NCBI GenBank assembly: GCA_015680685.1
Contig: MNCI01003034.1
Span: forward strand, 61,448 to 125,447
Direction: 5' to 3'
Length of the DNA: 64,000 nt
Source: Gnetum montanum
Taxonomy: Eukaryota; Streptophyta; Gnetopsida; Gnetales; Gnetaceae
The position numbers and the translations under genes were made by a program. Within the stretch, counting starts at the first letter, position 1, and the number at the start of each line of letters is the position of its first letter. Positions 10,582 to 22,240 of the stretch are shown here, in pieces. The notes below the pieces were generated by a model, which saw only the letters and a list, made by a program, of their open reading frames with translations, made no database searches and was not told where the DNA came from.

Positions 10582-11960
10582 ATGGACGTAGATTTATCTG
10601 CATCCTTAACCTTAACAGGCCCATATGGGGAGACCATTAGATAGCTTAATTACACGTTGATAGAAATAGACCCTTCCCTTTGTGACACAACCATAGCAAC
10701 ATCAGAAATATCCCCAGATTGGCCAGAACACCTAGCTCGAACTCTAGACCTGGAGGCTGGTGATGTGACCGAGGACCCTCTCAACGAGGTCCCTGTGGTT
10801 ATGCACAAAGGCAAAAATAAAACTCTCAGGGTTAGTTCCCTCCTAAACCAATAGACACAGAGTGGCATAACTCAAGTGCTCCAAAATAATGTTGCTGTAT
10901 TTCCATGGTCATATGAAGACATGCCAGGATTAGACCCAAGATTAATACAGCATAACATAATTTTAGACCCACACATCAAAGAAATTAGATAGAAGGCATG
11001 AAAGATTAAGCTAGAGATCGCGCTAGTAGTGCGTAATGAAATCACCAAGATGTATCAGGCTGGTTTCATTCGCACGGTTGTTTACTCAGATGGGTGTCCA
11101 ACATCGTAGTTGTTTCTAAGAAAACGGGAGGTATATGCATCTGCATAGACTTCTGAGATTTGAACAAAGCTACGATTAAAGATAATTTTCCATTACCGAG
11201 TATCGACCAACTAATCGATACAACAGCTGGTCATGCGCTTCTATCCTTTATGGATGGCTTCTTAGGTTATAATCAAATTCGTATTAACCCAGAGCATCAA
11301 TTGACCACAACATTCATGACACCTTGGGGGACTTTCTGTTACACTATGATGCCTTTCAGGCTAAAAAATGCTGGCACAACGTATCAATGAGCCATGACAT
11401 ACATCTTTAGCGACTACCTTTTAGGGAGATGAAATAGCGACTACCTTTTAGGGAGATGACATAGCGACTACGTAGATGACATAGCTGTCAAGTCTATAAA
11501 GTTAGAAGATCATTTAGAAGACCTGGAGTTAGACCTTAAACGATGTCTCAAACATGACTTACGGCTTAACCCAAGGAAATGTGTATTTGGAGTTAAAATC
11601 GAATGCATGTTGGGGTTTGTAGTATCAGAGACTAGCATTCGAGTTGATCCTGACAAGGTTAAAGCCATCATCAATTTTTCGCCACCTACAAACCTTAGGG
11701 AATTACGTGGGTTGCAGGTCATACTACAATTTATAAGGTGGTTCATTTCAAAGTAAACAGATAAATTACATCCCATGCAACATCTCCTCAAGAAGGGTGT
11801 TAATTTTGAATGGACCAATGACTGCTAGTGTGCATTTGACAACTTAAAAAAGAAGCTGCAACACTTACCAACAGTTTTCCTACCTCAAAGGGATCAGCCT
11901 TTTTACATTTATCTAGCAAACTCGAATGTGTCTATAGCTGCGTTACTTTTCCAAAAAAGG
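10582..11960 (+). pseudogene. pol: Element Z pol: reverse transcriptase, broken
   Basis: The frame opens at ATG 10582 (MDVDLSASL) after a splice-acceptor-like CAG and runs through the Tat linker (VFPWSYEDMPGLDP) into the RT. Visible RT blocks are NEITKMYQAGFI, DLNKATIKDNFPLPSIDQLI, FMDGFLGYNQI, TPWGTFCYTMMPF, the catalytic YVDD (11469-11480) and LRLNPRKCVFGV. One frameshift lies near 11085 and another after 11960. Stops at 10990, 10999, 11154 and 11388 all fall where RTs of this family carry Gln or Arg, i.e. single C-to-T changes. An N is at 11966. A 27-bp triplication sits right before YVDD. Dead copy. Confidence 0.85.
11409..11489 (+). repeat. 27-bp direct repeat inside RT
   Basis: AGCGACTACC begins at 11409, 11436 and 11463, exactly 27 bp apart; the first two copies are nearly identical and the third runs into the YVDD codons. 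Nine codons per copy keep the frame, but each inserted copy brings a stop (TAG or TGA). It looks like replication slippage. Confidence 0.8.
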
Positions 11961-12010
11961 AACGANATCTTTTTCGCAGTCAGGTCAACATAATTTGCAA
12001 AAACAACGTT

Positions 12011-12718
12011 ATGCAAGCTATCTCAAACAACTTGTATGAGAGTAGTAGGATAGCTTGCTGGAAGGATATCATAGCCAAATTTGATTTACATTATGTTGGC
12101 CAATTGTCCACCAAAGGTCAAGCTATAGCTAACCAGCTAGCGGCATCGCCTATTAAAGATCAAGCTACGATAGAGCCAGAATTTCCAGATGAACATGTAC
12201 ATAGTTTAAGCCTTGTGTTAATAGGCCTCAAAGCAATGTTATACTTCGACAGAGCTTCAACTACTAGAGGTGGTAGTGCTATCGCTATTATTATGCTTGC
12301 CCCTGAGGATGTGCATCCATTGGCTTACCTCGTGGCCTTCCCTTGTACGAACAACATGGCAGAGTATGAGGGGCTCCTTAGAGGATTGTTGATAGCTAGA
12401 GAACTCAACGTTCAGCATCTGGCAATCCGAGGTGATTCGATGCTCATCATCAATCAAATCACAAGATTCTACACCTACAAAGTTGTGCATCTATATCCCT
12501 ACTACGATATGGCTAAAGATCTCCTAAAACAATTTGTGACAATCGATGCCCAACATGTGCTGCGTAACGAAAACGTTGTGGCCAATGCACTAGCCACACT
12601 AGCACTAAACATGCCACCACACTTGTTTGCCACTTGGCCCACTTTGATGATGGAATGTACAGACCTTGTCATTCAAGTAGTGCATATTTCTTCATTAAAC
12701 ACGGGGGGAACACCATAA
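12011..12718 (+). pseudogene. pol: Element Z pol: Tat-type additional RNase H
   Basis: Longest open stretch of Z. RNase H removes the RNA strand during reverse transcription; Tat elements carry a second, archaeal-like copy after the first. Here LYFDRAS gives the first Asp, CTNNMAEYEGLLRGL the Glu, and IRGDSMLIINQ the second Asp. The last motif reads NVVANALATLA where VADALA is usual, so the final catalytic Asp is Asn. The part before (11830-11960, FYIYLANSNVS) is the decayed ordinary RNase H. The first ATG is not a real start, since this is the interior of pol. Confidence 0.8.
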
Positions 12719-12889
12719 TGGTACGACAACATTAAGACTTACCTTCTGCATGGCGAACCACCACACGAGCTAACGCATGCACAAAAAGACACAGTATGCA
12801 AGAGTGTCAGGCAATACTTCATCATCGGAGACAATACTCTCTATAGATGCTCTTTCAATGGGGTATTGCTAACCTGCATTAATAATGAT

Positions 12890-13960
12890 CAAGCGTAGTG
12901 AATAGTTAGCAAAGTCCATGAGGGGTTGTGTGGAGGACACATAACCCCGCAAGCCATGGCTGCTAAAATTAGATGCCTAGGGTACTATTGGCCATACATG
13001 GAAAAATATTGCCTTACCAAAGTTAAGACATGTGATACGTACCAGCATTACGCAAACCTAATACACGTGTTGTCAACTGAGTTACATACTACACAGATTA
13101 CTTGGCCATTCCAATGATGGGGACTAGATATCATAGGTCCTATCGTGCCTAAGTCTTCCGTAGGACATAGCTTCATTATCACCGCCACTGAGTACTTCAC
13201 AAAGTGGGTTGAGGCTATCCCCCTATGGAAGATTACATCTCAACAGGTTTACCATTTCATCTTAGACAATATTGTAACTAGATTTGGGCTCCCTATGACT
13301 ATTGTGACTGACAATGGGCCATAATTTAGTAGTATAGAAACGAAACCTTTTTGTGATAATCTTGGTATCAAGCAATCTGTTTCTTCACCCTATTACCCGT
13401 AAGCAAATGGTCAAGTAGAAGTAACAAATAAAGTAATTATCAATCTACTTAAAAAGATGCTCAGTAATAACAAAAAATGATGGCATGAAAAAATCCTCTA
13501 CGTGCTATGGGCATATCGTACGACGTGCAGAACAACTACAGACAGAACACCCTACAGCCTAGTCTATGGATCTGAAGTAGTGTTGCCCTTGGAATTACAA
13601 GTTCCCTCATTTTGGATGGTCCTCTCCATGGTTATAAATGAGACTCAACACAATGAGTCTAGAATCATGGATTTAGACTCAGTGGAGGAGAAATGCATCC
13701 AGACGCTCAACACCATTGAAAGATATCAGGATAAATAGAGACAAAAGCATCAGCACAACCTACATCAACGACCGATCAAGAAAGGAGACTTAGTTCTCAA
13801 GGACATTTGTGAACTAGTAGGGAAATTCTCTGCAAATTGGGAAGGCCCTTTCCTGGTCATCGGCGCATACGGCAATGGAGCATTCAAGTTAGCAGATATT
13901 GACGGCAATGAATACCTGCATCCAATGAATCATCTGTATCTGAAGCAGTACTACATTTAA
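12890..13960 (+). pseudogene. pol: Element Z pol: integrase and C-terminal domain
   Basis: Integrase joins the cDNA to the host genome. An HHCC zinc finger is visible (VHEGLCGGH ... CDTYQHY, with the last Cys lost). The DDE core follows: WGLDIIGPI, TDNGP and ANGQVEVTNK. Then come WAYRTTCRTTTDRTPYSL and the SH3-like tail (GDLVLK ... FSANWEGPFLV ... NHLYLKQYY) up to the TAA at 13958-13960. Stops at 12896, 12899, 13115, 13322, 13400, 13478 and 13736 are all one C-to-T step from Gln or Arg codons; at 13115, 13322 and 13400 the family residue is indeed Arg, Gln and Gln. Frame is otherwise continuous from 12011. Confidence 0.85.
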
Positions 13961-13984
13961 ACACCAACTCGGCTCAAGCGTAAA

Positions 13985-14360
13985 GGTAACACACGTTCGC
14001 TACGATGTAAAACTGGCAAATTTGTACATGTCCGCTACGATGTAAAATTGGCATTCCTTTCATGCGTTCGCCAAGATGCTAAACTGGCAAAGTTTCTGAC
14101 CGTCCACCCTGATGTGAAACTGGCAAGGTAAGCACACGTCAACTGAGATTCTAAACCAGCACAAACTTGTCCCTGGGTCATGACATAAAACTGAAACCCA
14201 CAGCACGGTCTGCTGGGACCATAAACTAGCTCTTCCACTATTCGCTACGACGTAAAACTAGTAGGTTTCAGTCTGCCCAGATGTTAAACCGGGACCAAGG
14301 CCTGCTGAAGCTTAAAACTAGCAACAACAGTCACCTAGGACTCAAAAATGGAATCCGTTA
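13985..14360 (+). repeat. Degenerate ~35-bp tandem array in the Z 3' UTR
   Basis: About eleven diverged units, each with a core like GATGTAAAACTGGCA, starting near 14004, 14039, 14075, 14111, 14147, 14182, 14217, 14249, 14280, 14308 and 14339. The spacing shrinks from 35-36 to about 30 bp. It begins 25 bp after the pol stop. Tat elements are known for hypervariable tandem repeats in this region, which can seed satellite DNA. Confidence 0.75.
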
Positions 14361-15492
14361 ATAGCAAATCCACATAGCAAGTGAGCATGATCACTCTTGC
14401 ACTACATCCCTACCAGATGGAACAGGTAAGGCGTTGGGACAGATGCAACACCGCTACCCCACCAGCATCCTACTGATTCCTCGGACATGCCGAAAGGCAT
14501 ACTACTGACCCCTTGGAGATGTTGCTATGATAGTTGCTCTGTAGTTGCAGCTCCTGGGATCAACTTCACTGCTTCAAGCCTCGAAGAAACTGTGGTCATT
14601 TGTCATCTCAATGGCTTCCATCCATCGTTGTCACCAAACTCTGGCTTGGCAGATTCGTCTGAATTGTTCTTTGCCCAGTTATTTGAGTAAGATGAATCTA
14701 GTTGTTAACGGAGGTTTCATGAACTGTGGCATCAACATTGGGACCCTTACTCCTTGTTATGGTCCTTTTCGCTTTGGACGGTGCTTGTTTCAATAGTCTC
14801 CCTCCTTAGGGATTAGGATGATTGCTTTTGCGCTCTGCTCTTTGTTATGTTTTGCAAGTTACTTGCTATGATAATGTTGATCAAGAATGCATTCATTAGA
14901 AGGTGAGGTGTTGTGGCATCCTGAAGTGGTTGCTCAGACTAGCCTAGCTACTCAGGGGTGCAAACCCTACCTCTTCCCCCATCAGATACGTTACTTCGCT
15001 TCATCCTTCCCTTGTTCTCATGACTGCCTTTACCCTCTTCTTGGCCTGTATAGAGTATAAACATTCAAGCAAATTCTTTCGCATCATCATGAACTGGCGT
15101 AATGCAACTCGCCTAGTGCAAGAAAAAAGGAGCAAAGCTTGGCAAAATGGATGTAAAACAACTCATCCAGACCACACGGGCATAACACAACTTATCTGCA
15201 CAAGCCCTTCATATACAGTATGACAGCATAACCTCTCGCAAATACATTCATGGAAGCACGTAATGACTTGTTCGCAAAAGTTTCATGTTCACATGCTTGA
15301 GTCTTCCCCGAACCTCCCTCCTCTTACTTCTGTAAAATTCCTTCTATGCTTTCTTCTCCACCCTTCTTTTGCACTTCAAGGTTTGACAGAGCAACATTTG
15401 AGCAATCTCTGATAGACGCTATTGGTGCCTTTACCTCTCTGGTGTTTCGTATTCTTTGTTGACATCTTTCGGGCAAACCCTCTAAACATCAA
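14361..15492 (+). other. Element Z 3' untranslated region
   Basis: No coding domain recognised in either strand. Short open frames (for example 14487-14690 and 14545-14796) overlap and show no family resemblance. It lies between the tandem array and the polypurine tract. Confidence 0.5.
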
Positions 15493-15505
15493 CAAAGAGG
15501 GGCCA
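15493..15505 (+). promoter_or_regulatory. Element Z polypurine tract
   Basis: CAAAGAGGGGCCA, directly before the 3' LTR that starts TGAAACACC at 15507. It would prime plus-strand synthesis. Confidence 0.7.
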
Positions 15506-15506
15506 T

Positions 15507-17051
15507 TGAAACACCATAAAAATTTTGAGGCCTCGACGGTTCAGCAAAATCTAGTGATTTAGGCAAGGATTCATGACAAGGTGTAGCACAACAAGTTCAC
15601 TTTTTGATCAAAGGTCTGTCCTGCCAAGCTACGCAGCACAGTACAAATAAATTTCAGAAGACAGAACAAAACGATGGGTGTACAGAGGTAAGCCTTCAAC
15701 TTTGCAATTTTTCTATGTTTCAAAAATCTTAACTTTTAGCATACTATGCTACATTACGCAACATAGCATAACATCGTGTTACGCAGTGTAATGTCAAAGG
15801 CAGTCCACCACAAAATCAAAGATGACAAACATTCAAGACTTCGATGACCCAGCAAAAATCTCAAGGTTTAGGCAATGATCTACAGCATGTTGCGCATTTC
15901 AATAGGTTTTCTTTTTCAGGTTAAGGGGCCTATTACGCTGCGTTACGTAGTGTGGCATAATAAACCCTGAAAGGATTGATCAGAAACAGAGGAAGCATGG
16001 TGACAATAGTTCCATTTTTTGCAGGTTCACTATTTTATGTTGAATTACGCTATGAGGCGTAATTTAGCATGATGCAGCGTAATCTAGCATGCTGTAGCGT
16101 AATACAAGCAAAGAAAAAATAGCATAATACAAGCATCAATAGTTCATACGTCACGATACACTCTCTAGCATATCACAGCATAATCAAAGAATAGCCTATC
16201 ACCAAAGCCCAAACAAGAGTGGTTTACGACGCGCTACGCAGTGTGGCGCCTTCAGCTTCAACAAAAAACATATCAAGTCAATGACATTTTGTAGGTTTAG
16301 GACATGCATAATCTAAACCCCATTTTTCTTCTGACCTTAATCTTATAAATACTCCAGTCGACAAAGATCAAGGGGTTGGCAAAAAATTTCTCCTAAGATT
16401 TGACAAATTTTCTTTGTGAGCGATTTTTCCTTTCGTTGGCAATTATTGACAACTTTTAGCAAGGATTAACAAGAGAACAAAGAGGATCAATAATAACAAG
16501 AGTATCGAAGGCACTTGGCAAGAATATTTGGTCAAAAATAGCTGGTTGATGGACATTCTGCTTTGGGTCCGACCTTCTTGTACCTGAATCTACTAGAACA
16601 AGGTAGATCGACCTTTGCTTGCTTCTTCTTTGAAAAGCTTCCTTGTTGTTGACACGTGCTTCGCTTAAGTTGAAGTCTGTCTATAATCATGGTAATTAAT
16701 ATATTTTGTTTGTGAGTTGAATCACAGATCTTGGGATTGCCTACGTTCTAAATCTAATCTCTTGTCTCCTATTTACACGAATCTCGCAAATCGCTTTAAA
16801 TCGATTACATCATTTTCAATTATCTTCGAAGTTAACAATATTAAATCTTCTCGTAAAGAACCATTTTTTTGTCATCCAAATATCACAAAATTTTTACTGA
16901 TCAAGTAAGTCCTTGTCTGATCGACAAGACCGTTCAGGGCACCTCAGATTTATTTTCTCTCTAGCATGGTCCTCACACGGATTCGGGGTTAGAACTGTGT
17001 ACATGAACTTTCGTTCGGTATTTCTAGCGATCGACGTTTTCCATCGTTACA
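15507..17051 (+). repeat. Element Z 3' LTR
   Basis: 1545 bp, TG...CA. U3 (15730-16220) is packed with TTACGC/GCGTAA half-sites and imperfect palindromes. The TATA box (TATAAATA) is at 16344-16351. The end GTTACA at 17051 meets X sequence that aligns with Y at 22243, so the right boundary is exact. The 5' LTR is absent. Confidence 0.75.
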
Positions 17052-17818
17052 ATTTGGATCCCCAAAAATGGAAATACCTTTAAGTCCAAATGAAGCTAGA
17101 TCTTCAAATGATCCAAACAAGACTATCATGAATGTTAGATGTGCTACCACACGATTAACTTAATCAGTAACAGTGATAGATGGGAAACCAATGTTGTATA
17201 ACCAATAGATTGTGCAATCCATCTCTTGAATGTGTATCCATAAGATTAGTCATGGGGGAGATGCTTCATCTTGGTTTAAGAACTAATAAGTATTTTTTAC
17301 CTTTTTTGTTTTATAATTTTTTATCATTTTCCTATTCCTTCCAAAATATTCTGATTCTTCATATGTTTTCCATTTCTTGATATTTTTCTTTTCTTTATAT
17401 TTTTCTCTTTTCTTGAGTTATTCTCTTTATGTTTTATGAATGTATTTTATGTTTTTGTTAATAATATTGCCAATTCATTATGTAGAAGTCAATGCTATAT
17501 GTTGGGTTTTTGTGCTATATTATCAAGGTGACTAGGTAAGTAATTGTGTAAAGTAGTGAGACCACCTCATTCATCCCTCTAGTTCTCTAAATAAAAGGTA
17601 TTTTTCATGGAAATAATTTGGTTCCTCTTTCATGGAACTAAAATTAATTAATGATCATTGTACCTTGAAGAAAGAGGGAATGACCAAGTGGGAATGGTAA
17701 GGTGTCACCTCAAGGGGACTTGTTTGGTTTTCTTCTTGTCTTTCTTCATGTGATTTATGAATCCTCTTAGAATGTATCATCACTCCTCCATTAATCAATA
17801 AAAAGGAAGCTCTAAAAA
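17052..17818 (+). other. Element X 3' internal region
   Basis: Matches Y 22243-22980 along its whole length (for example GTTAGATGTGCTACCA and TTAGTCATGGGGGAGATGCT). No coding function seen; in C the corresponding DNA lies after integrase. The segment just before the 3' LTR, including the polypurine tract and the first 14 bp of the LTR, is missing or replaced. Confidence 0.7.
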
Positions 17819-18777
17819 TTGAATAGGATATCTGAAAAAAATCAATTTTTGGTTGGTTTTGATATCTTAGCCTCGATACCTTGGCTCTAATATCTTGGCC
17901 TTGTCAACATGGTCTATGGCATTGACTAGGCCCCGTTGACTAGGCCTTGTTGACTAGGCCCCATCGATGTATTCTATTGCTTCGATGTGGCCCCATTGAT
18001 GTGGTGTCTATTTTCCTCTATAAATATGAGCTCATAGTTATTTTTATGTAATTCTTTGGCCAATAGAGTAGCCAAACTCTTGTAGTTTTATTCCATAATC
18101 TTAGAGAATAGTTAGTGAGTGCTCGTAGTGTGGATCTGAGCCAATTGTACAGTGTCATATTTGAGTGGCAATGTACCTAGACACATTTCATGAATAACAA
18201 TAAGATTGAGATTGATTCTTATTCATTGTAGCACTTTGACTTAGATTAAATTTACTTTTAATGTAATTTATATTCCATGTACTTAGATAATATTTATGTT
18301 TCCATGCATGTTAATGAATTGGTGGAATGAGTGTGACCAGTTTTAAGTGTAAACACGTATTCACTTGGTAATCCTAATAGTGTTATTTATTGGTTTGCCC
18401 AGTAGCATAGAAATTGGTAATCCCAGTAGTGGATACATGGGTTTAGGATGTGTGTGGCAAGCTGGGAATGGACACTGATCACCCATAGGCTAGTTTAGAA
18501 TTTATCTTTATGTTGTTAACTAGTTTAAGTAATTCATTTCTTTATTATTGTTAGGAGTTTCACAAGGTCAAAACAACATCAAGAATCATATGCCTCACTT
18601 TGGACTAAACCAGATGTGGTAAAGCTACCACTAGTCCAAGTGGAAAGACAATGAACTACGATCAAGGCATAATGACCTAGATGCCACAACTAGTCCCATC
18701 CATAGAATTCAACTAGATCATGTGTCAACGCTTGTGATTCATATGGCTGGGTGTAGGGGGTACCTCGCCACTCATCA
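17819..18777 (+). repeat. Element X 3' LTR
   Basis: Matches 5020-5962; the first 14 bp are not recognisable. TATA box at 18019-18026. It ends CACTCATCA at 18777, followed by the target repeat TGCTC. Confidence 0.85.
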
Positions 18778-19546
18778 TGCTCCCATTGTATATTTAGCAC
18801 TCATTGTCAATAAAGTAGCTAAACCCTTGTAGTTTTATTTCATAGTCTTATAGAATAGTCAATGAGTCTGGAATGTGGATCTAAGTTATTTGTATGACAT
18901 CTTATTCTAGTAATAATATACTTGGACACATTCTATGAATGGCAATAAGATAGATGTTTATTCTTATTTATTACATCACTTTGACTTAGATTAAATTTAT
19001 TGTTCATGTAATTTAACTTTACATGTACTTAGTTAATATTTACATTTCATGTACTTAGTTAATATTTACATTTCCATGTACATTAATTAATTGGTGGAAT
19101 GAGTGCGATCATTTTCATGCATAAACACGTATTCACTTGGTAATCCTAGTAGCATTATCATTTGGTTCATCTAGTAGCATAATGTTTAATAATCCTAGTA
19201 GTGGATATGTGGGTTCATAACATGTACAACAAGCTAGGAACATACACTCATCACCCATAGGCTAGTTTAGACTTTACTTTCTATCATTAATTAGATTAAA
19301 TAATTAACTTCTCTATTATCATTAGGAGTAGCATAAAGCCAAAAAACCATTAACAATCATATGTCTCACTTTGGAAAAAACCATACATGACAAAGCTACC
19401 ATTAGTCCAAGTGAAAAGATAGCAAACTACGATCAATGCTTAATGATTTAGATGCACAAATAGTTCCATCCATGGAATTTAACTAGATCATGCATGAATG
19501 CTTGTGATTCATATGGTTGAATGTAGGAGGTACCTGCCACTCATCA
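18778..19546 (+). repeat. Element Y 5' LTR, second part
   Basis: Continues the Y LTR at the point equivalent to 24803 in the 3' copy, starting with the duplicated TGCTC. It shares with the 3' LTR a small internal duplication of ATGTACTTAGTTAATATTTA (19020-19080; 25040-25100). Ends CACTCATCA at 19546. Confidence 0.85.
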
Positions 19547-19547
19547 T

Positions 19548-19567
19548 TGGTGCCATCACTAGGGATT
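19548..19567 (+). promoter_or_regulatory. Element Y primer-binding site
   Basis: TGGTGCCATCACTAGGGATT follows the LTR after one base. Compared with the complement of the plant tRNA-Asp 3' end, every difference is a transition (C/T or G/A), so this is a decayed tRNA-Asp-type site as in Athila elements. Confidence 0.75.
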
Positions 19568-19674
19568 GTACCAGTTATCTAGATTAGTTATATTATCCAT
19601 TATCATTGTAAAAGTATTAATGATTTATCTTTTAGAAAATATTAATATTTTATTTTAATTCACATGTTAAAAAC

Positions 19675-22240
19675 ATGTCTTCTTCACATAGGACCAATAA
19701 TACATCGTATGATGAAAACACTCATAGGAAAAATGGTAGGTTCTATACTAAAGAGAATTGAAGTGAGCAACCTCAAGTAGAGGTTTCATATGCTTATTTT
19801 GACATGTACTACATGTAAGGACTATGTTCAATTGGTAAATATAATTCTAGAGAAGATGGAATAAGTCCTAAGACCACCTCTAAATTTAGAAAGGATACAT
19901 CAAGGAATGATTGGAAGAACTATAGGATCCATGGTGATTATCCTAGTTCACCATCCTCATCTTCCTCTTCAACATCTAGTTCTAATGAAGATGAATGTAG
20001 GTATAGAGATATAGCTCCACTATGGGGTCAAGATCAAGATAAAAATTGAACCCAAGGGTAAAATCAAAGACATCAAAATGAGCATAGACAAGATTATCAC
20101 AATCAAATGAATAGAAATATAGATTATCATCATTACATGTCTAGTATTTATGAGCCCTTGTTGGCTACTAGGAAACTAACATATATTAGGGAGGTAGTTC
20201 AAATACCCCAAAGGCATCAAAGGGATAGTTACATCAAATGGATTGATATGGAAAACATTCCTAAATTTAGGGAAGGCTATAATTCTAATCCACAACACCA
20301 TTCAAAAGCCTTCCATGATGCTTGCACCTTGCAAAACATTGAACAAAAGTGGCAAAAGCTTAAGCTCTTTCTTAGGATAGTAGTAGAATAAGTTGAAAGT
20401 TGGTATAGATAATTGGAAATAGATTCAATCCATTAGTGGTTCACAATGCTGGAACTCTTCAATGAAAAATATCAAACCTATGTGAGAGTGTCCAATCTAA
20501 GAAAACAAATCCAAGGGTGGAAGTAAGAAAATCATGAACCCTTGAATGTTGCCTTGGATAGATACTATTCGCTACTACATAGATGTCTTGGCCATGATTT
20601 CTCTCAAAAAGAGTAACTTTTTCACATCATAGATGAGCTTCATAATAAAATGAGGAAGATCCTTGGGATTTATTCTTAAGGTTGATTATCCCAACTAAAA
20701 GCCCATCAAATGAAAAGGCTAATCAAGTAGGTGGAAACAAAAGAAGGAGAGTTATGTAAATGAGAGAATGTAGAGGAATATAACTAGGACCCAACTCTTG
20801 AAAAGAAGAAGGTTAATATCTATGATGAGGAGAAAGAGGGAACTTTTGATGAGGTGATTTCACAACAAATCTTGTTAATACAAAAGTTTGTCACTAAGCT
20901 TGAAGCAAGAATAGGTAAGATTTGGAAATTGACAAATGAAAAAGTCACAACCCATATTAAAACCATAGAGGAGAAGGTATCACAAAATGAATTAAGTGAT
21001 TGAAATAAGAAGAGTAAAAATACCAAAGAAATAGGTGGGAATACTTAATAGCAAAAATGGAAAAGGACCATAGTAGAAGAGGCTATAGACTCAACCACAG
21101 AAGAGGATGATGGTTGTGATATCTGCCAATATGATCATCCAAAGGACTATTGCCTAGTTATGTTACATCTACATGAGTATGGGACTTTTGCTTTAAATTC
21201 CAAGCTCATACAAAAGCAAATGCCTAGGAAATTACCTTACTCACAAGGTAATTATAAATAGTCCTATAGATAATTGTACTATCCTAGTAAGACTTCTTAT
21301 TACCCTCAAAACTACTATCCATCATAGTGGAAAACCCATATTTGTGCAAGATGCCATCATCAAGGTAGCACTACCCTTATTACTAGCTAGACCTATATGA
21401 ATATGATGTTCAAAAACCTATTTCCAAAATTGATTCTACATCCTCTACTTCAAATCACTACTACCACTCTCCCAAATATCATCAATCTACAACATTTTTT
21501 GTGGAATCACCACATCATGCCTCTCATCCTCTATCATAACCTCAATATTCTCATACTTCCCTCTACCATATGTCACTACCAATAACACAGGAAGGTTTGG
21601 AACCACAACATCAATGAAAGAATGCCACTTGTGTTGTGAACATACATGGAAATGGTAATGCTAGTAGATCTCAACCACAACCTTGGAAACGTCCTTTCTT
21701 TAGGGTAGTTTTCTCACATGGGCACAAAACTCGTAGACCTACTAACTCATCAAAATTAGCACAAGACCCATCTAGTGTAACATCCTTCCTCATCAAAAAA
21801 TGTCTCCCAATCCTACACAAGAGCCAACATCCATTACCATTCCAATGCAAAACATAAAAGATGAACCTATCACTATGGAAAGATAGAAGAATCCATGAAT
21901 CACTAATAATAATAAAGGATGTGGTTGTGGGCTAGAAGTTCAAAATATCAACACAATCCCTATACCAATCCACAACAAAGTTAAGGAACAAGTATGGGAG
22001 TGAAAACAAGTCTATTTAGTAGTCACTAAACCAGAAGACATCTAGTGGCTTGTAAATAAGGGTAAAAAATTGTTTAAAAGATGCATGAAACCAAATAATT
22101 CACTTATGAGTTCTAGACTTAAGGAAATGGATCAAATAGAGAACTCAGACATAGACATCTTACACTCTAACTATACACCAAAAAAATATATTAAACAAGA
22201 ACACCTATGAATTAAGATAGAAAATCAAGAAGAAGAAAAC
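19675..22240 (+). pseudogene. gag: Element Y gag
   Basis: Capsid/nucleocapsid precursor. ATG 19675 opens MSSSHRTNNTSY; a serine-rich and acidic linker follows; the capsid core starts around MENIPKFREGYNSNPQHH (20247) and AFHDACTLQNIE. A zinc knuckle of form C-x2-C-x3-H-x4-C is intact at 21115-21153 (CDICQYDHPKDYC). The C-terminal part (21886-22240, GCGCGLEVQNI) also occurs in A. Stops are frequent. No protease follows, which marks Y as gag-only. Confidence 0.75.

Larger units (their letters stand above)
6519..17051 (+). mobile_element. Element Z: 5'-truncated Tat-type (Ogre/Retand-like) LTR element
   Basis: Clearly different in base composition: more GC and much more CpG than its surroundings, so younger. 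The right end is a 1.5-kb LTR at 15507-17051, directly followed by X sequence. Pol has RT, a Tat-type extra RNase H and integrase, then a tandem-repeat 3' UTR. No 5' LTR, gag or protease is visible. A deletion seems to have removed the 5' end of Z together with about 2.2 kb of X. The 5' half of the remnant holds two antisense, spliced pseudogenes. Confidence 0.75.
5006..18777 (+). mobile_element. Element X: Athila-type LTR element inserted in the Y LTR
   Basis: Starts TGATGAATCATC and ends ACTCATCA. It is flanked by TGCTT (5001-5005) and TGCTC (18778-18782). The uninterrupted 3' LTR of Y reads TGCTC at the same place, which confirms a 5-bp target duplication. X itself keeps only about 3.2 kb (5006-6518 and 17052-18777). 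The middle of its gag onward (about 2.2 kb by comparison with Y) is missing and Z occupies the gap. Confidence 0.85.
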
